NCBI RefSeq assembly: GCF_000815105.2
Contig: NZ_CP010310.2
Coordinates: 5,208,001-5,272,000, forward strand
Source of the DNA: Pandoraea pulmonicola
GTDB taxonomy: Bacteria; Pseudomonadota; Gammaproteobacteria; Burkholderiales; Burkholderiaceae
Direction of reading: 5' to 3'
Length of the DNA: 64,000 bases
Positions 1 to 11,439 of this stretch are shown here, piece after piece. The notes below the pieces were generated by a model. That model did no database searches, was not told the origin of the DNA, and worked only from the letters and a program-made list of their open reading frames with translations. Every line of letters begins with the position of its first letter. Within the stretch, counting starts at the first letter, position 1. The translations under genes were made by a program, and so were the position numbers.

Positions 1-2176
<2,176 letters not shown>

Positions 2177-2353
2177 CGGATCACTGGTTAGGACGGCAAA
2201 TGTCGTTCGCAGTCGCACGACCTGCCCGACGGCGAGCGCCCGCGGGACGCTTCCCCCGTGGATGCCGAACCGCCCGAGGCGTCTGTGCGCTGCGGGTCAC
2301 CGGTGTTTGGCACTCGGGCCACACACCAGTTCGATACCTGTACTGAAAAACGG

Positions 2354-2362
2354 ATTCTAGCA
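2354..2362 (-). promoter_or_regulatory. Possible extended -10 promoter for secA
   Basis: On the minus strand TGCTAGAAT (extended -10, hexamer TAGAAT) lies about 180 bases upstream of the secA ATG. No good -35 hexamer is present at the right distance, so this is a weak prediction. The 2177-2478 interval holds nothing else I can support. Confidence 0.3.
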
Positions 2363-2478
2363 CGCTGGCGTGGCGCGTCCCGGCACCGCCCGAGGTCGGC
2401 GAGCCGGTGTTTTCAAGGGATACCGGGAGGTGACGCCCGATGGCGGGGTAAAATATGCGGCGCCCTCTGTCTCATCAT

Positions 2479-2946
2479 ATGAAACGACCCAAAGCCTCCC
2501 GCGTTGCCCGCCCGATGACCGACCTCCTGTCTGCTTCCGACGGGGCCGGTTCGCTGCTGGTTGCCGCCGAGCAACTGGGCCGGCTCGAGCGCGACGTGCA
2601 TTCGCTGCTGCCGGCGCCGCTGGCCGCCAGCGTGCGGCTGGCGCCGCCGCGCGACGGCGCGCTGGTCTTTCTCGTATCGAACAATGCGCTGGCGGCGCGC
2701 CTGCGGCAGCAAACGCCCTCATTGATCGAAGGGCTCGCCAGATGCGGCTGGCTCATCCGCACGATCCGCATTCGCGTGAGCATCGCCGAACCGGAGCCGC
2801 AGAAGCCCCCCAAGGAAGCGCGACTATCGCGGCAGGGCCTCGTCAGCCTGCGGGATCTGCGCGACGCCCTGGAACCGTCGCCACTGCGCGACGCCCTCGC
2901 CCGCCTCGTCGCCCGCCACTCGTACGGCGGCACGCGCAAGCCCTGA
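2479..2946 (+). CDS. dciA: DciA-like DUF721 protein
   Basis: A small basic protein of the DUF721/DciA family, whose members help load or activate the replicative helicase DnaB in bacteria lacking DnaC. Visible features are the compact core with LGRLERDVHSLLP followed by LVFLVSNNALAARLRQQTP, a typical DUF721 pattern, and a short basic C-terminus. I chose the ATG at 2479, which begins MKRPKASRVARPMTD (155 aa); an upstream in-frame start at 2455 would add eight unconvincing residues. The gene sits between divergent secA and convergent lpxC, a common location for DUF721 genes in betaproteobacteria. Function is by family; no experimental claim can be made from sequence. Confidence 0.8.
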   Translation: MKRPKASRVARPMTDLLSASDGAGSLLVAAEQLGRLERDVHSLLPAPLAASVRLAPPRDGALVFLVSNNALAARLRQQTPSLIEGLARCGWLIRTIRIRVSIAEPEPQKPPKEARLSRQGLVSLRDLRDALEPSPLRDALARLVARHSYGGTRKP

Positions 2947-3000
2947 TCGATCGCACGTCGTCCGAGCCTCAACGCCGGAATTTATCGACCGTCAAATAAA

Positions 3001-3030
3001 AAAGCGCCGGATTTCCGGCGCTTTCGTTTT
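3001..3030. terminator. Bidirectional terminator between dciA and lpxC
   Basis: A perfect 11-bp inverted repeat (AAAGCGCCGGA at 3001-3011 and its complement at 3014-3024) with A residues before and CGTTTT after. It lies between the convergent ends of dciA and lpxC and can serve both strands. Confidence 0.85.
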
Positions 3031-3068
3031 GTTACATTCGCGCAGCCGTTGGCAGCGCGATGCGCAAT

Positions 3069-3983
3069 TTATGCAAACTGCGTCTGCGGCTCGAACTGGA
3101 AGCCGCGCGGTGCCTCTTCGGCGCGCTCGAAAGTCACGATCTCGTAGGCTTCCTGCGCGAGAAGCTCGCGCAGCAGCTGGTTGTTCAGACCGTGGCCCGA
3201 CTTGTATGCCGTGTACGACGCCAGCAATGGGTGGCCGATCACATACAGGTCGCCGATGGCATCGAGCATCTTGTGCTTCACGAACTCGTCGTCGTAGCGC
3301 AGACCATCGTTGTTCAGGATGCGGTATTCGTCGAGCACGATGGCGTTGTCCATGCTGCCGCCGCGCGCCAGCCCCAGCTCACGCAGCATCTCGACTTCGT
3401 GCGCGAAACCGAACGTGCGCGCGCGGGCGATTTCCTTCGCATACGACGTGTCGGCGAAATCGACTTCCAGCGCCTGACCGGTACGATCGACGGCGGGATG
3501 GCGGAAATCGATGGTGAACTTGAGCTTGAAGCCCTCGAACGGGTCGAGACGGGCAAACTTGTCGCCGTCGCGAATCTCGACGGGCTTCGTCACGCGGATG
3601 AACTTCTTGGCGGCGGCCTGCTCTTCGATGCCCGCCGACTGGATCAGGAAGACGAACGTTGCCGCACTGCCGTCCATGATCGGAATCTCTTCGGCCGTCA
3701 CATCGACATACAGGTTGTCGATGCCCAGACCCGCGCATGCCGACATCAGGTGTTCCACCGTGGACACCCGTGCGCCATCCTTCTGCAGCACCGAAGCCAG
3801 ACGCGTGTCGCCGATCGCCATTGCCGAGGCCGGAATCTCCACGGGGGGATTCAGATCGGTGCGGCAGAAGACGATGCCCGTGTTGGGCGGCGCCGGACGC
3901 AGCGACAACTCGACCTTGCGACCGGAGTGCAAGCCGATGCCGACTGTCTTGGCGATGGATTTGAGAGTGCGCTGCTTGAGCAT
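3069..3983 (-). CDS. lpxC: UDP-3-O-acyl-N-acetylglucosamine deacetylase LpxC
   Basis: LpxC is the zinc amidase that carries out the committed step of lipid A synthesis in the cytoplasm, removing acetate from UDP-3-O-acyl-GlcNAc. The 304-residue length matches the family. The zinc ligands are visible: His78 in STVEHLMSA, and His237 and Asp241 in HKMLDAIGD. The catalytic His264 is in KSGHGLNNQ. The gene starts at the ATG at 3981-3983 ([21 protein letters not shown]). It lies downstream of ftsZ in the same direction but is separated by a 523-base gap with its own promoter-like element, so it is probably at least partly independent. In enterobacteria LpxC level is controlled by FtsH proteolysis; that cannot be read here. 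Identification is secure. Confidence 0.98.
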   Translation of the reverse strand: MLKQRTLKSIAKTVGIGLHSGRKVELSLRPAPPNTGIVFCRTDLNPPVEIPASAMAIGDTRLASVLQKDGARVSTVEHLMSACAGLGIDNLYVDVTAEEIPIMDGSAATFVFLIQSAGIEEQAAAKKFIRVTKPVEIRDGDKFARLDPFEGFKLKFTIDFRHPAVDRTGQALEVDFADTSYAKEIARARTFGFAHEVEMLRELGLARGGSMDNAIVLDEYRILNNDGLRYDDEFVKHKMLDAIGDLYVIGHPLLASYTAYKSGHGLNNQLLRELLAQEAYEIVTFERAEEAPRGFQFEPQTQFA

Positions 3984-4025
3984 GCTATTTGCTAAAACTA
4001 TCAGATGCGTCGAATCATAGTTCCG

Positions 4026-4034
4026 AGTATACCA
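4026..4034 (-). promoter_or_regulatory. Probable lpxC promoter (extended -10)
   Basis: On the minus strand TGGTATACT gives an extended -10 (TGn plus TATACT) ending about 43 bases before the lpxC ATG. The -35 at 17-bp spacing (CAGCGG) is poor, which is tolerated with extended -10 promoters. This fits lpxC having its own promoter in the long ftsZ-lpxC gap. Confidence 0.45.
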
Positions 4035-4244
4035 GATCGGCGCCTTTGCCGCTGTGCCACAAACACAACGCTTCGTTACGAAACATTTTGAATTTGCCCC
4101 ACTGTTTCCACGTCGCCCATGGTGCGAAACGAAACATGGTGCTTCGCGGTTCGACGTCAGGTCCTTCAGGTTCGGGGCGCCCCGGCCGCCGCGACGGAGG
4201 CATGCCGCAGCGGTCGGGGGACAGGATCACGAGACCGGGTCAGG

Positions 4245-4277
4245 GATGACGAACGCTTACCCGTAACGTTCGTCATC
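4245..4277. repeat. Long inverted repeat in the ftsZ-lpxC gap
   Basis: GATGACGAACG at 4245-4255 is perfectly complementary to CGTTCGTCATC at 4267-4277, and the interior adds TTAC (4257-4260) against GTAA (4263-4266), separated by one bulged base. It lies 230 bases beyond the ftsZ stop. No T-run follows on either strand, so it may be an mRNA-end stabiliser, a protein-binding palindrome or a rho-assisted end. The rest of 4035-4506 shows no gene I can support. Confidence 0.6.
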
Positions 4278-4506
4278 TGCGAGACGTTGACGCCTGTTGC
4301 GACTCTGGCTGTCGCAACCCACCAGGCATCTACGCCCTCACAACCTTGCCGTATCGCCGTTCGGATTCATACCGCGGTGCACGCGCCCCACGCCCGGTGG
4401 CATGGTTGGCGAGCGACGGCAAATCCTCACGACGACCTGCGTAGGTCTCGCGATTCCCAAGGTGCGGCGGCGCCAGGCACTGGCACCTGGCCCGCGCGCA
4501 ACCCTG

Positions 4507-5697
4507 TCAGTCGGCTTGCTTGCGCAGGAAGGCCGGGATGTCGTACGTGTCGACGCCCTTTTCCTGCAACGCGGCAACGTGCGAGGCTGCGGTCTCGCGC
4601 GTGCTGCGCCACACGGCCGGCGTGTCGAGCGCACCGTAGTCCGTACCGGCAGCCTGACCGACGTTCGGCACGTGGCCGGTAGCGATCGGCATGTTGTCGG
4701 TACCGGTCTTGAGCAGCGTCATCGGCGCCGCGGCCTTCTTCGCAATGGCACGGCCCAGGCCGGTCGCCACGACGGTCACGCGCAGGGCATCGCCCATCTT
4801 GTCGTCGTAGACGGTACCGAAAATCACGGTCGCGTCTTCGGCGGCGTAGCTCTTGATGGTGTTCATCACTTCACGCGTTTCCGACAGACGCAGCGAACGC
4901 GATGCCGTGATGTTGACCAGCACGCCACGCGCCCCCGAGAGGTCCACGCCTTCGAGCAGCGGGCTCGCCACGGCCTGCTCGGCGGCCAGACGCGCACGAT
5001 CGACGCCGGCCACGGTGGCCGTCCCCATCATCGCCTTGCCCTGCTCGCCCATCACCGTCTTCACGTCTTCGAAGTCGACGTTCACGAGACCATCGACGTT
5101 GATGATTTCGGCGATGCCGGCCACGGCGTTGTGCAACACGTCGTCCGCGCACTGGAAGCACTTGTCCATCTCGGCATCGTCGCCCATGACTTCGAACAGC
5201 TTGTCATTGAGCACCACGATGAGCGAATCGACGTTGTCTTCCAGCTCCTGCGCACCCGTCTCGGCCACGCGCATGCGCTTGCCGCCTTCGAACTCGAACG
5301 GCTTCGACACCACGCCGACGGTCAGAATGCCCATTTCCTTGGCGATCTGCGCGACGACCGGTGCGGCGCCCGTGCCCGTACCGCCACCCATGCCGGCGGT
5401 GATGAACACCATGTGCGCGCCGCGCAGGGCGTCGGCCACGCGCTCGCGCGCCTCTTCGGCAGCGGCACGGCCCATTTCCGGCTTGGCGCCCGCACCCAGC
5501 CCCGTCTTGCCGAGCTGGATGTTCACGCCGGCCTGCGAGCGGCCCAGTGCCTGAGCGTCGGTGTTCATGGCGATGAACTCCACGCCTTGCACACCACGGT
5601 TGATCATGTGCTGGACGGCATTGCCGCCAGCGCCACCAACACCCACCACCTTGATGATGGTGCCGTTGGTTTCCGTTTCCAACATTTCAAAGTTCAT
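4507..5697 (-). CDS. ftsZ: Cell division GTPase FtsZ
   Basis: FtsZ is the tubulin-like GTPase that polymerises into the division ring. The 396-residue product shows the tubulin signature GGGTGTG at residues 104-110, the nucleotide-binding start VVGVGGAGGNAV near 17-28, and the conserved C-terminal peptide DTYDIPAFLRKQ, which binds FtsA, ZipA and MinC. The linker between globular domain and tail is short. A strong Shine-Dalgarno (GGAGG, five bases ahead) precedes the ATG at 5695-5697. It is the last gene of the dcw block, 106 bases downstream of ftsA, leaving room for an internal promoter or RNA processing site that would let it be expressed above its neighbours. Identification is secure. Confidence 0.99.
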   Translation of the reverse strand: MNFEMLETETNGTIIKVVGVGGAGGNAVQHMINRGVQGVEFIAMNTDAQALGRSQAGVNIQLGKTGLGAGAKPEMGRAAAEEARERVADALRGAHMVFITAGMGGGTGTGAAPVVAQIAKEMGILTVGVVSKPFEFEGGKRMRVAETGAQELEDNVDSLIVVLNDKLFEVMGDDAEMDKCFQCADDVLHNAVAGIAEIINVDGLVNVDFEDVKTVMGEQGKAMMGTATVAGVDRARLAAEQAVASPLLEGVDLSGARGVLVNITASRSLRLSETREVMNTIKSYAAEDATVIFGTVYDDKMGDALRVTVVATGLGRAIAKKAAAPMTLLKTGTDNMPIATGHVPNVGQAAGTDYGALDTPAVWRSTRETAASHVAALQEKGVDTYDIPAFLRKQAD

Positions 5698-5803
5698 AGC
5701 GCCTCCAGTGATTTAAAAACAGATCCGGAATTGCGGGTCACATGTCGCTCGGGTAAGCCACCTGTGTTTCAATGCCGAATCCGCACCCCTCAAAAAAACA
5801 GCT

Positions 5804-7036
5804 TCAGAAATTGCTGAAGAACCAGTCGCGCATGCGCGCCCAGACCTGGTTCGCCTGTCCCGACTGCACGGCGACCTTGCGGCCGCGCATGCGCTGGGAA
5901 CGTCCTTCGAGCAGCAGCCCCATGGCCGTGGCGTAGCGCGGACTGCGCACTACGTCGGCCAGGCCACCGGCGTACTCCGGCACACCGATACGCACCGGCT
6001 TGAGGAAGATGTCCTCGCCCAGTTCGACCATGCCCGGCATCATCGCGGCGCCGCCCGTGAGCACGATGCCCGAGGACAGCAGTTCTTCGTACCCCGACTC
6101 GCGCACGACCTGCTGCACGAGCGAGAACAGTTCTTCGACGCGCGGCTCGATCACCGCCGCCAGTGCCTGACGCGAGAGCGTGCGCGGACCGCGCTCGCCC
6201 AATCCCGGCACTTCGATCATCTCGTCCGGATCGGCCAGCGACTGCTTGGCGATGCCGTGCTGAATCTTGATGTCTTCCGCGTCCGGCGTCGGCGTGCGCA
6301 CGGCCATCGCGATATCGCTCGTGATCTGGTCGCCGGCGATCGGAATCACGGCCGTATGGCGGATCGCGCCTTCGCTGAAAATCGCGATGTCGGTCGTGCC
6401 ACCGCCGATATCGATCAGCACCACGCCCAGTTCCTTCTCGTCTTCCGTGAGCACCGAAATGCTCGACGCGAGCGGCTGCAGAATCAGGTCGTTCACTTCG
6501 AGGCCGCAGCGGCGCACGCACTTCACGATGTTCTGCGCGGCCGACACGGCGCCGGTCACGATGTGCACCTTCACTTCCAGACGGATGCCGCTCATGCCGA
6601 TCGGCTCGCGCACGTCTTCCTGACCGTCGATGATGAATTCCTGCGTGAGGATGTGCAGCACCTGCTGATCGGTCGGGATGTTGATCGCCTTGGCCGTCTC
6701 GATGACGCGCGCCACATCGGCCTGCGTCACTTCCTTGTCCTTGATCGCCACCATGCCGCTCGAGTTGAAGCTGCGGATGTGGCTGCCGGCAATGCCGGTG
6801 AACACGTTGGTGATCTTGCAGTCCGCCATCAGCTCGGCCTCTTCGAGCGCACGCTGAATGGACTGCACCGTGGCCTCGATGTTGACCACGACGCCTTTTT
6901 TCAGGCCCCGCGATTCACTCTGGCCGAGGCCGATCACTTCATAGCGGCCTTCAGGGCGCAGCTCGGCCACCACCGCCACGACTTTCGACGTGCCGATATC
7001 GAGGGCGACCAACAGATCCTTGTAATCTTTGCTCAT
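5804..7036 (-). CDS. ftsA: Cell division protein FtsA
   Basis: FtsA is the actin-fold protein that tethers FtsZ filaments to the inner membrane and signals to the septal wall synthase. The product (410 aa) starts MSKDYKDLLVALDIGTSKVV, containing the phosphate 1 loop DIGTSK; VLIDIGGGTTDIAIF near residue 205 is the phosphate 2 loop, and IVLTGGAAMMPGM near 340 is the adenosine motif. The C-terminus ends VWARMRDWFFSNF, the amphipathic membrane helix. The open frame extends further upstream, but the ATG at 7034-7036 matches the family start. It sits between ftsQ (22 bases) and ftsZ. Identification is secure. Confidence 0.98.
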   Translation of the reverse strand: MSKDYKDLLVALDIGTSKVVAVVAELRPEGRYEVIGLGQSESRGLKKGVVVNIEATVQSIQRALEEAELMADCKITNVFTGIAGSHIRSFNSSGMVAIKDKEVTQADVARVIETAKAINIPTDQQVLHILTQEFIIDGQEDVREPIGMSGIRLEVKVHIVTGAVSAAQNIVKCVRRCGLEVNDLILQPLASSISVLTEDEKELGVVLIDIGGGTTDIAIFSEGAIRHTAVIPIAGDQITSDIAMAVRTPTPDAEDIKIQHGIAKQSLADPDEMIEVPGLGERGPRTLSRQALAAVIEPRVEELFSLVQQVVRESGYEELLSSGIVLTGGAAMMPGMVELGEDIFLKPVRIGVPEYAGGLADVVRSPRYATAMGLLLEGRSQRMRGRKVAVQSGQANQVWARMRDWFFSNF

Positions 7037-7058
7037 AGCGTGTGTAAGTCCTGAAGTC

Positions 7059-7892
7059 TCACTGGCTTCGCAACGCGCGCGCGGCGGGTTTCGCTGCCGG
7101 CTTCTGCAAATCCCGCTTTTGCGGCGGTGTCGCGGCAAGTTTCTTGGCCTGTTCCTCGCTCAAGAACCGCATGCCCGCGGCCCGTACTGCAAAACCGTTC
7201 GGGTAACGCAGATCGGCGTACTCGATCTGGCTGCCCCAGCGTGCCGCCACCTGCGGATACGCCTGCACGAAGCGGCGGCTGCGCGTGGACAGGGTCTCGG
7301 GCGTTCGCTCGCGTCCCAGTGCCAGTTGCATCCCGCCGGCGAGCCGCACGCCCCAGGCGTAGCGATTCGACAGCGTCACCGCTTCGGGTTTCATATTCAG
7401 CGGCGCGAACCATTTCACGAAGTCGTAGTACCGCGCCGTCACATCCTTTTCGCTGCCCGGCGGACCGGCGAACTCCGGCAACTTGCCGTCGTCCTCCGCT
7501 TCGGCCAGGTTCGCCGCGAAGAGCTCGCCGTCCACGCTCACCAGACGGCCGTCGTTCCACGTGGCCAGCGGCTTGTACTCCTCGATGCTCACCGCGAGCT
7601 GGTTCGGCCAGACGCGCCGCACGCTCGCGTGGCGCACCCAGGGCACCGCCTCGAACGCCGCTCGCGTGGCGTCCAGATCGATCGTGAAGAAGTTGCCCTT
7701 GAGCCGCGAGACCGCGTTCGCGCGCAAGGTCGGCCCATTGATGTGGGACACGTCTCCGTCGATCTGAATCGCCTTGAGCGTGAAGATCGGCCGCTGGATC
7801 AGCCAATGGCCGCCCGCCGCGAGCGCCGCCAGCACGACGAGTGCGACGAGCACACTCGCGATGGCGTTGAGCAGGCGTACGTTGTGCCACAT
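7059..7892 (-). CDS. ftsQ: Cell division protein FtsQ
   Basis: FtsQ is a bitopic inner-membrane protein that links early and late divisome parts through FtsL and FtsB. It is 277 aa with a short cytoplasmic N-terminus, one membrane helix (about residues 10-30, ASVLVALVVLAALAAGGHWL), then a POTRA domain starting FTLKAIQIDGDVSHIN, and the FtsQ beta domain with VRRVWPNQLAVSIEEYKPLATW. The C-terminal 25 residues are basic and rich in Ala/Lys/Pro. The ATG at 7890-7892 was chosen because it gives the correct N-terminus. It lies 47 bases after ddl and 22 before ftsA. Identification is secure. Confidence 0.96.
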   Translation of the reverse strand: MWHNVRLLNAIASVLVALVVLAALAAGGHWLIQRPIFTLKAIQIDGDVSHINGPTLRANAVSRLKGNFFTIDLDATRAAFEAVPWVRHASVRRVWPNQLAVSIEEYKPLATWNDGRLVSVDGELFAANLAEAEDDGKLPEFAGPPGSEKDVTARYYDFVKWFAPLNMKPEAVTLSNRYAWGVRLAGGMQLALGRERTPETLSTRSRRFVQAYPQVAARWGSQIEYADLRYPNGFAVRAAGMRFLSEEQAKKLAATPPQKRDLQKPAAKPAARALRSQ

Positions 7893-7939
7893 GGCGATTC
7901 GCTTTCCGTATCAGGGCGTTGTTCAACGCGTTCAAGGTT

Positions 7940-8923
7940 TTACTCGGGCTTCCACTGCGCGTTCGGATGCAGATCGAGCGTCGCGGTGGCCAGAATTTCC
8001 AACACCAGGTCTTCGTACGACAGGCCCGCCGCGCGCGCCGAAATCGGCACCAGCGAGTGACCGGTCATGCCCGGCGACGTATTGATCTCCAGCAGGAACG
8101 GCTTGCTGTCGCGCTTGCGCAGCATCACGTCGACGCGTCCCCAGCCCCGGCAACCCAGCACGAGATACGCGCGCAACACGAGACGCTGCACTTCTTCCTG
8201 CAACGACACCGATAGCGGCGGCGGGCACTCGTAGCGGGTGTCGTCCTTGAAATACTTGTTCTGGTAGTCGTAGTTCGCGTCAGGCGCCACGATGCGGATC
8301 ACCGGCAGCGAGCGCGCCGCGGCCGCCCCCTTCGTGCCCACGCCGAGCACGGGCACGGTGAGTTCGTCGCCGTCGATGAATTCCTCGGCGAGCACGTCCG
8401 GATCGAGCGCGGCGGCCTTCTCGTAGGCGGCTTTCAGTTGCGACGCATCGGTGACCTTCGTCAGTCCGATGGTCGAGCCCTCGCGCGCCGGCTTGACGAT
8501 CAGCGGCAGGCCGAGGTCGCGCGCGACCGTATCGAAATCGCTGTCAGCCGAAAGCATCGTGAAGCGCGGCGTCGGCAGCCCTTCGTTGATCCAGACGCGC
8601 TTGGTCATTTCCTTGTCCATCGCCAGCGCGGAAGCCAGCACGCCGCTGCCGGTGTACGGAATGCCCAGATGCTCGAGCGCGCCCTGCAGCGTGCCGTCTT
8701 CACCGTAACGGCCGTGCAGCGCGATGAACACTCGGTCGAACTTCTGTGCGGCGAGTGCCGCCAGGTCCTGCGTGCCGGTATCGAACGCGTGGGCGTCCAC
8801 GCCGCGCGAGCGCAGCGCTTCGAGCACACCGTTGCCCGAAATCAGCGAGACCTGACGCTCGGCCGAGCGCCCGCCCATCAGGACGCCAACCTTGCCGAAA
8901 CGCTTCGGATCGAAAGCACTCAC
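7940..8923 (-). CDS. ddl: D-alanine--D-alanine ligase
   Basis: Ddl joins two D-alanines with ATP in the cytoplasm, making the dipeptide added by MurF. The 327-residue product carries the ATP-grasp pattern: [15 protein letters not shown] at the N-terminus, [30 protein letters not shown], and the C-terminal metal site [18 protein letters not shown] chose the GTG at 8921-8923, one base after the murC stop, because AAGGAG lies seven bases ahead and the protein then starts [18 protein letters not shown]; a longer open frame exists but has no such site. The tight coupling to murC is typical of dcw clusters, where this copy is called ddlB. Identification is secure. Confidence 0.97.
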   Translation of the reverse strand: MSAFDPKRFGKVGVLMGGRSAERQVSLISGNGVLEALRSRGVDAHAFDTGTQDLAALAAQKFDRVFIALHGRYGEDGTLQGALEHLGIPYTGSGVLASALAMDKEMTKRVWINEGLPTPRFTMLSADSDFDTVARDLGLPLIVKPAREGSTIGLTKVTDASQLKAAYEKAAALDPDVLAEEFIDGDELTVPVLGVGTKGAAAARSLPVIRIVAPDANYDYQNKYFKDDTRYECPPPLSVSLQEEVQRLVLRAYLVLGCRGWGRVDVMLRKRDSKPFLLEINTSPGMTGHSLVPISARAAGLSYEDLVLEILATATLDLHPNAQWKPE

Positions 8924-8924
8924 G

Positions 8925-10334
8925 TCAAACTCCTTGCTGAACTTGCAACTTGCCGGGCACCGCGCCGATGGAGCCGGCACCCATGGTGATCACGACGTCG
9001 CCCGCGCGGGCGACCTGCAGAATGGCGTCGGGCAACTGCGCGACGTCTTCCACGAAAACCGGTTCGACCTTGCCCGCCACGCGCAACGCGCGCGCGAGCG
9101 CACGGCCGTCGGCTGCCACGATGGGCGCCTCGCCGGCCGAATACACTTCCCCGAGCACCACGGCGTCGGCTTCGGAGAGCACCTTGACGAAGTCTTCGAA
9201 GCAATCGCGCGTGCGCGTATAGCGATGCGGCTGGAACGCCAGCACGACGCGGCGGCCCGGGAAAGCGCCGCGTGCGGCGGCCAGCGTTGCCGCCATCTCG
9301 ACCGGGTGATGCCCATAGTCGTCGATCAGCGTGAACGTGCCGGCGCCGCTCGCCTTGGGCAGCGCGATTTCTCCGTAGCGCTGGAAGCGACGGCCCACGC
9401 CGTTGAACTCGGCCAGGGCCTGCTGGATCGCGGCGTCGGGCACTTCGAGCTCGGTCGCGATCGCAATGGCGGCCAGCGCGTTGCGCACGTTGTGTTCGCC
9501 CGGCAGGTTGAGCGTGATGTCGAGCGGCGGCGCACCGGCGCCGAACCGGCGCAGCACGGTAAAGCGCATCTGCCCGCCCTGCGCGCGCACGTCGATGGCG
9601 CGCACCTGCGCGTCTTCCGACAGGCCGTAGCGCACGATCGGCTTCGACACGAACGGCAGGATCTCGCGCACGTTCGGATCGTCCACGCACAGCACGGCAA
9701 TGCCGTAGAACGGCAGGCGTTGCGTGAACGCCACGAACGACTGCTTCAGGCGCGCGAAGTCGTGCCCGTAGGTGTCCATGTGATCGGCATCGATGTTGGT
9801 GATGACTTCGATGACCGGATTCAGGTTCAGGAACGAGGCGTCCGACTCGTCGGCCTCGACCACGATGAAGTCGCCCGTGCCGAGCTTCGCATTGGCGCCG
9901 GCGCTGTTGAGCCGCCCACCGATCACGAACGTCGGATCGAGGCCGCCCTGGCCGAGCACGCTCGCCACGAGGCTCGTGGTGGTCGTCTTGCCATGCGTGC
10001 CGGCGATCGCGATGCCCTGCTTCAGGCGCATGAGTTCCGCGAGCATCAGCGCGCGCGGCACGATGGGAATCTGGCGGGCGCGACCCGCGAGGACTTCCGG
10101 ATTGTCCGCCGTGATGGCGGTGGACACGACAATGGCGTCCGCGCCTTCGATATGTTCGGCCGCATGGCCGCGCGCGATGCTCGCACCGAGGCCGGCGAGA
10201 CGCTGCGTGACCGAGTTCTCGCCGAGATCGGAGCCGCTCACCCGGTACCCCAGGTTGAGCAACACCTCGGCAATGCCGCTCATGCCCGAGCCGCCAATGC
10301 CGACGAAGTGAATGTGTTTGACGATGTGTTTCAT
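8925..10334 (-). CDS. murC: UDP-N-acetylmuramate--L-alanine ligase MurC
   Basis: MurC adds L-alanine to UDP-MurNAc with ATP in the cytoplasm, starting the peptide stem. The 469-residue protein starts [23 protein letters not shown], the UDP-binding glycine loop, followed by the P-loop [12 protein letters not shown] near residue 115, and the Mur ligase centre motif with [13 protein letters not shown] and [11 protein letters not shown]. The ATG lies one base after the murG stop, so the two are translationally coupled, and its stop lies one base before the ddl GTG. Identification is secure. Confidence 0.98.
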   Translation of the reverse strand: MKHIVKHIHFVGIGGSGMSGIAEVLLNLGYRVSGSDLGENSVTQRLAGLGASIARGHAAEHIEGADAIVVSTAITADNPEVLAGRARQIPIVPRALMLAELMRLKQGIAIAGTHGKTTTTSLVASVLGQGGLDPTFVIGGRLNSAGANAKLGTGDFIVVEADESDASFLNLNPVIEVITNIDADHMDTYGHDFARLKQSFVAFTQRLPFYGIAVLCVDDPNVREILPFVSKPIVRYGLSEDAQVRAIDVRAQGGQMRFTVLRRFGAGAPPLDITLNLPGEHNVRNALAAIAIATELEVPDAAIQQALAEFNGVGRRFQRYGEIALPKASGAGTFTLIDDYGHHPVEMAATLAAARGAFPGRRVVLAFQPHRYTRTRDCFEDFVKVLSEADAVVLGEVYSAGEAPIVAADGRALARALRVAGKVEPVFVEDVAQLPDAILQVARAGDVVITMGAGSIGAVPGKLQVQQGV

Positions 10335-10335
10335 T

Positions 10336-11439
10336 TCAATCCTTGGCCAGAGCCGCGCACGCGCGCGCCACTTGTTCGGTGGCGTCCGGCTTGGCGAGCG
10401 CCCTGGCTTTCTCTCCCATCGCGAGCAGCGATTCGCGCGTCTGACGGCGCAACCACTCGGCCAGGGTCTCGACCGACAGCTCGCGCTGATCGATCAGCGT
10501 TGCCGCGCCCTTGTCGGCGAGGAAACGCGCATTCGTCGTCTGATGGTCGTCGACCGCATGCGGGAACGGCACGAACAGCGCCGCCACGCCCGCCGCGGCC
10601 ACTTCGGCCACCGTCATCGCGCCCGCCCGGCAGATCACCAGATCCGCCGCCGCGTAGGCCGCGACCATGTCGTCGATGAACGGCACCGCTTCGACCGTCA
10701 CCCCCGCCGCGGCGTAGTTCGCCTGCAGCGTCTGAATATGTTTCACGCCCGCCTGATGCGTGACGACCGGACGCGTCTCGCGCGGCAGCTTCGCCAGCGC
10801 CTTCGGCACGATCTCGTTGAGCACCGTGGCGCCCAGGCTGCCGCCCACGACCAGAATGCGCAGCGGCCCCGTGCGGGCGCCGTAGCGCTCGGCCGGCGGC
10901 GCCATGTCGTCGAAGTCGGCGCGGATCGGATTGCCGACCCACTCCCCTCCGGGGATGGTGTCCGGGAAGGCGAGCAGCACCTTGTCCGCCACGCGCGCGA
11001 GCACCTTGTTGGCGAGCCCCGCCACGGAGTTCTGCTCGTGCAGCACGAGCGGGCGGCCCAGCAGCGACGCCATCATGCCGGCCGGAAACGTGATGTATCC
11101 GCCCATGCCCAGCACCACGCTCGGCTTCACGCGACGAATCGCACCGAGGCTCTGCCAGAACGCGCGCAGCAAGTTGAGCGGCAGCAGGAACTTGGTCATC
11201 AACCCCTTGCCGCGCAGGCCGCCGAACTTCACGAATTCCATCGGAATGTCGTACTTCGGCACGAGCGTCGCTTCCATGCCGTTCGGATTGCCGAGCCATA
11301 CCACGCGCCACCCCTGCACACGCAGGAAGTTGGCGACCGCGAGCCCCGGGAAGACGTGACCGCCCGTGCCGCCGGCCATGACCAGCAGCGTGCGCGTCTT
11401 CGTCTCCGGCACCGGCATCGCGGTTGCGCGCTCGGTCAT
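10336..11439 (-). CDS. murG: Lipid II synthase glycosyltransferase MurG
   Basis: MurG transfers GlcNAc from UDP-GlcNAc to lipid I on the inner face of the membrane, making lipid II. The product (367 aa) shows the GT28 glycine loops [19 protein letters not shown] near the N-terminus and [18 protein letters not shown] in the middle, and the UDP-GlcNAc site [25 protein letters not shown]. The ATG at 11437-11439 overlaps the ftsW stop in ATGA. A longer frame runs through ftsW but is not coding. Identification is secure. Confidence 0.98.
   Translation of the reverse strand: MTERATAMPVPETKTRTLLVMAGGTGGHVFPGLAVANFLRVQGWRVVWLGNPNGMEATLVPKYDIPMEFVKFGGLRGKGLMTKFLLPLNLLRAFWQSLGAIRRVKPSVVLGMGGYITFPAGMMASLLGRPLVLHEQNSVAGLANKVLARVADKVLLAFPDTIPGGEWVGNPIRADFDDMAPPAERYGARTGPLRILVVGGSLGATVLNEIVPKALAKLPRETRPVVTHQAGVKHIQTLQANYAAAGVTVEAVPFIDDMVAAYAAADLVICRAGAMTVAEVAAAGVAALFVPFPHAVDDHQTTNARFLADKGAATLIDQRELSVETLAEWLRRQTRESLLAMGEKARALAKPDATEQVARACAALAKD

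Noticed and set aside
2181..2363. 60-codon ORF just upstream of secA, considered as a SecM-like arrest peptide
   Set aside because: It has no signal sequence or hydrophobic segment, its GTG start overlaps the likely -10, and its composition is that of non-coding GC-rich DNA.
4054..4266. Small frames in the ftsZ-lpxC gap, where some Burkholderia carry a peroxiredoxin gene
   Set aside because: None has a thioredoxin-fold motif, a ribosome site or plausible composition; the gap appears non-coding.
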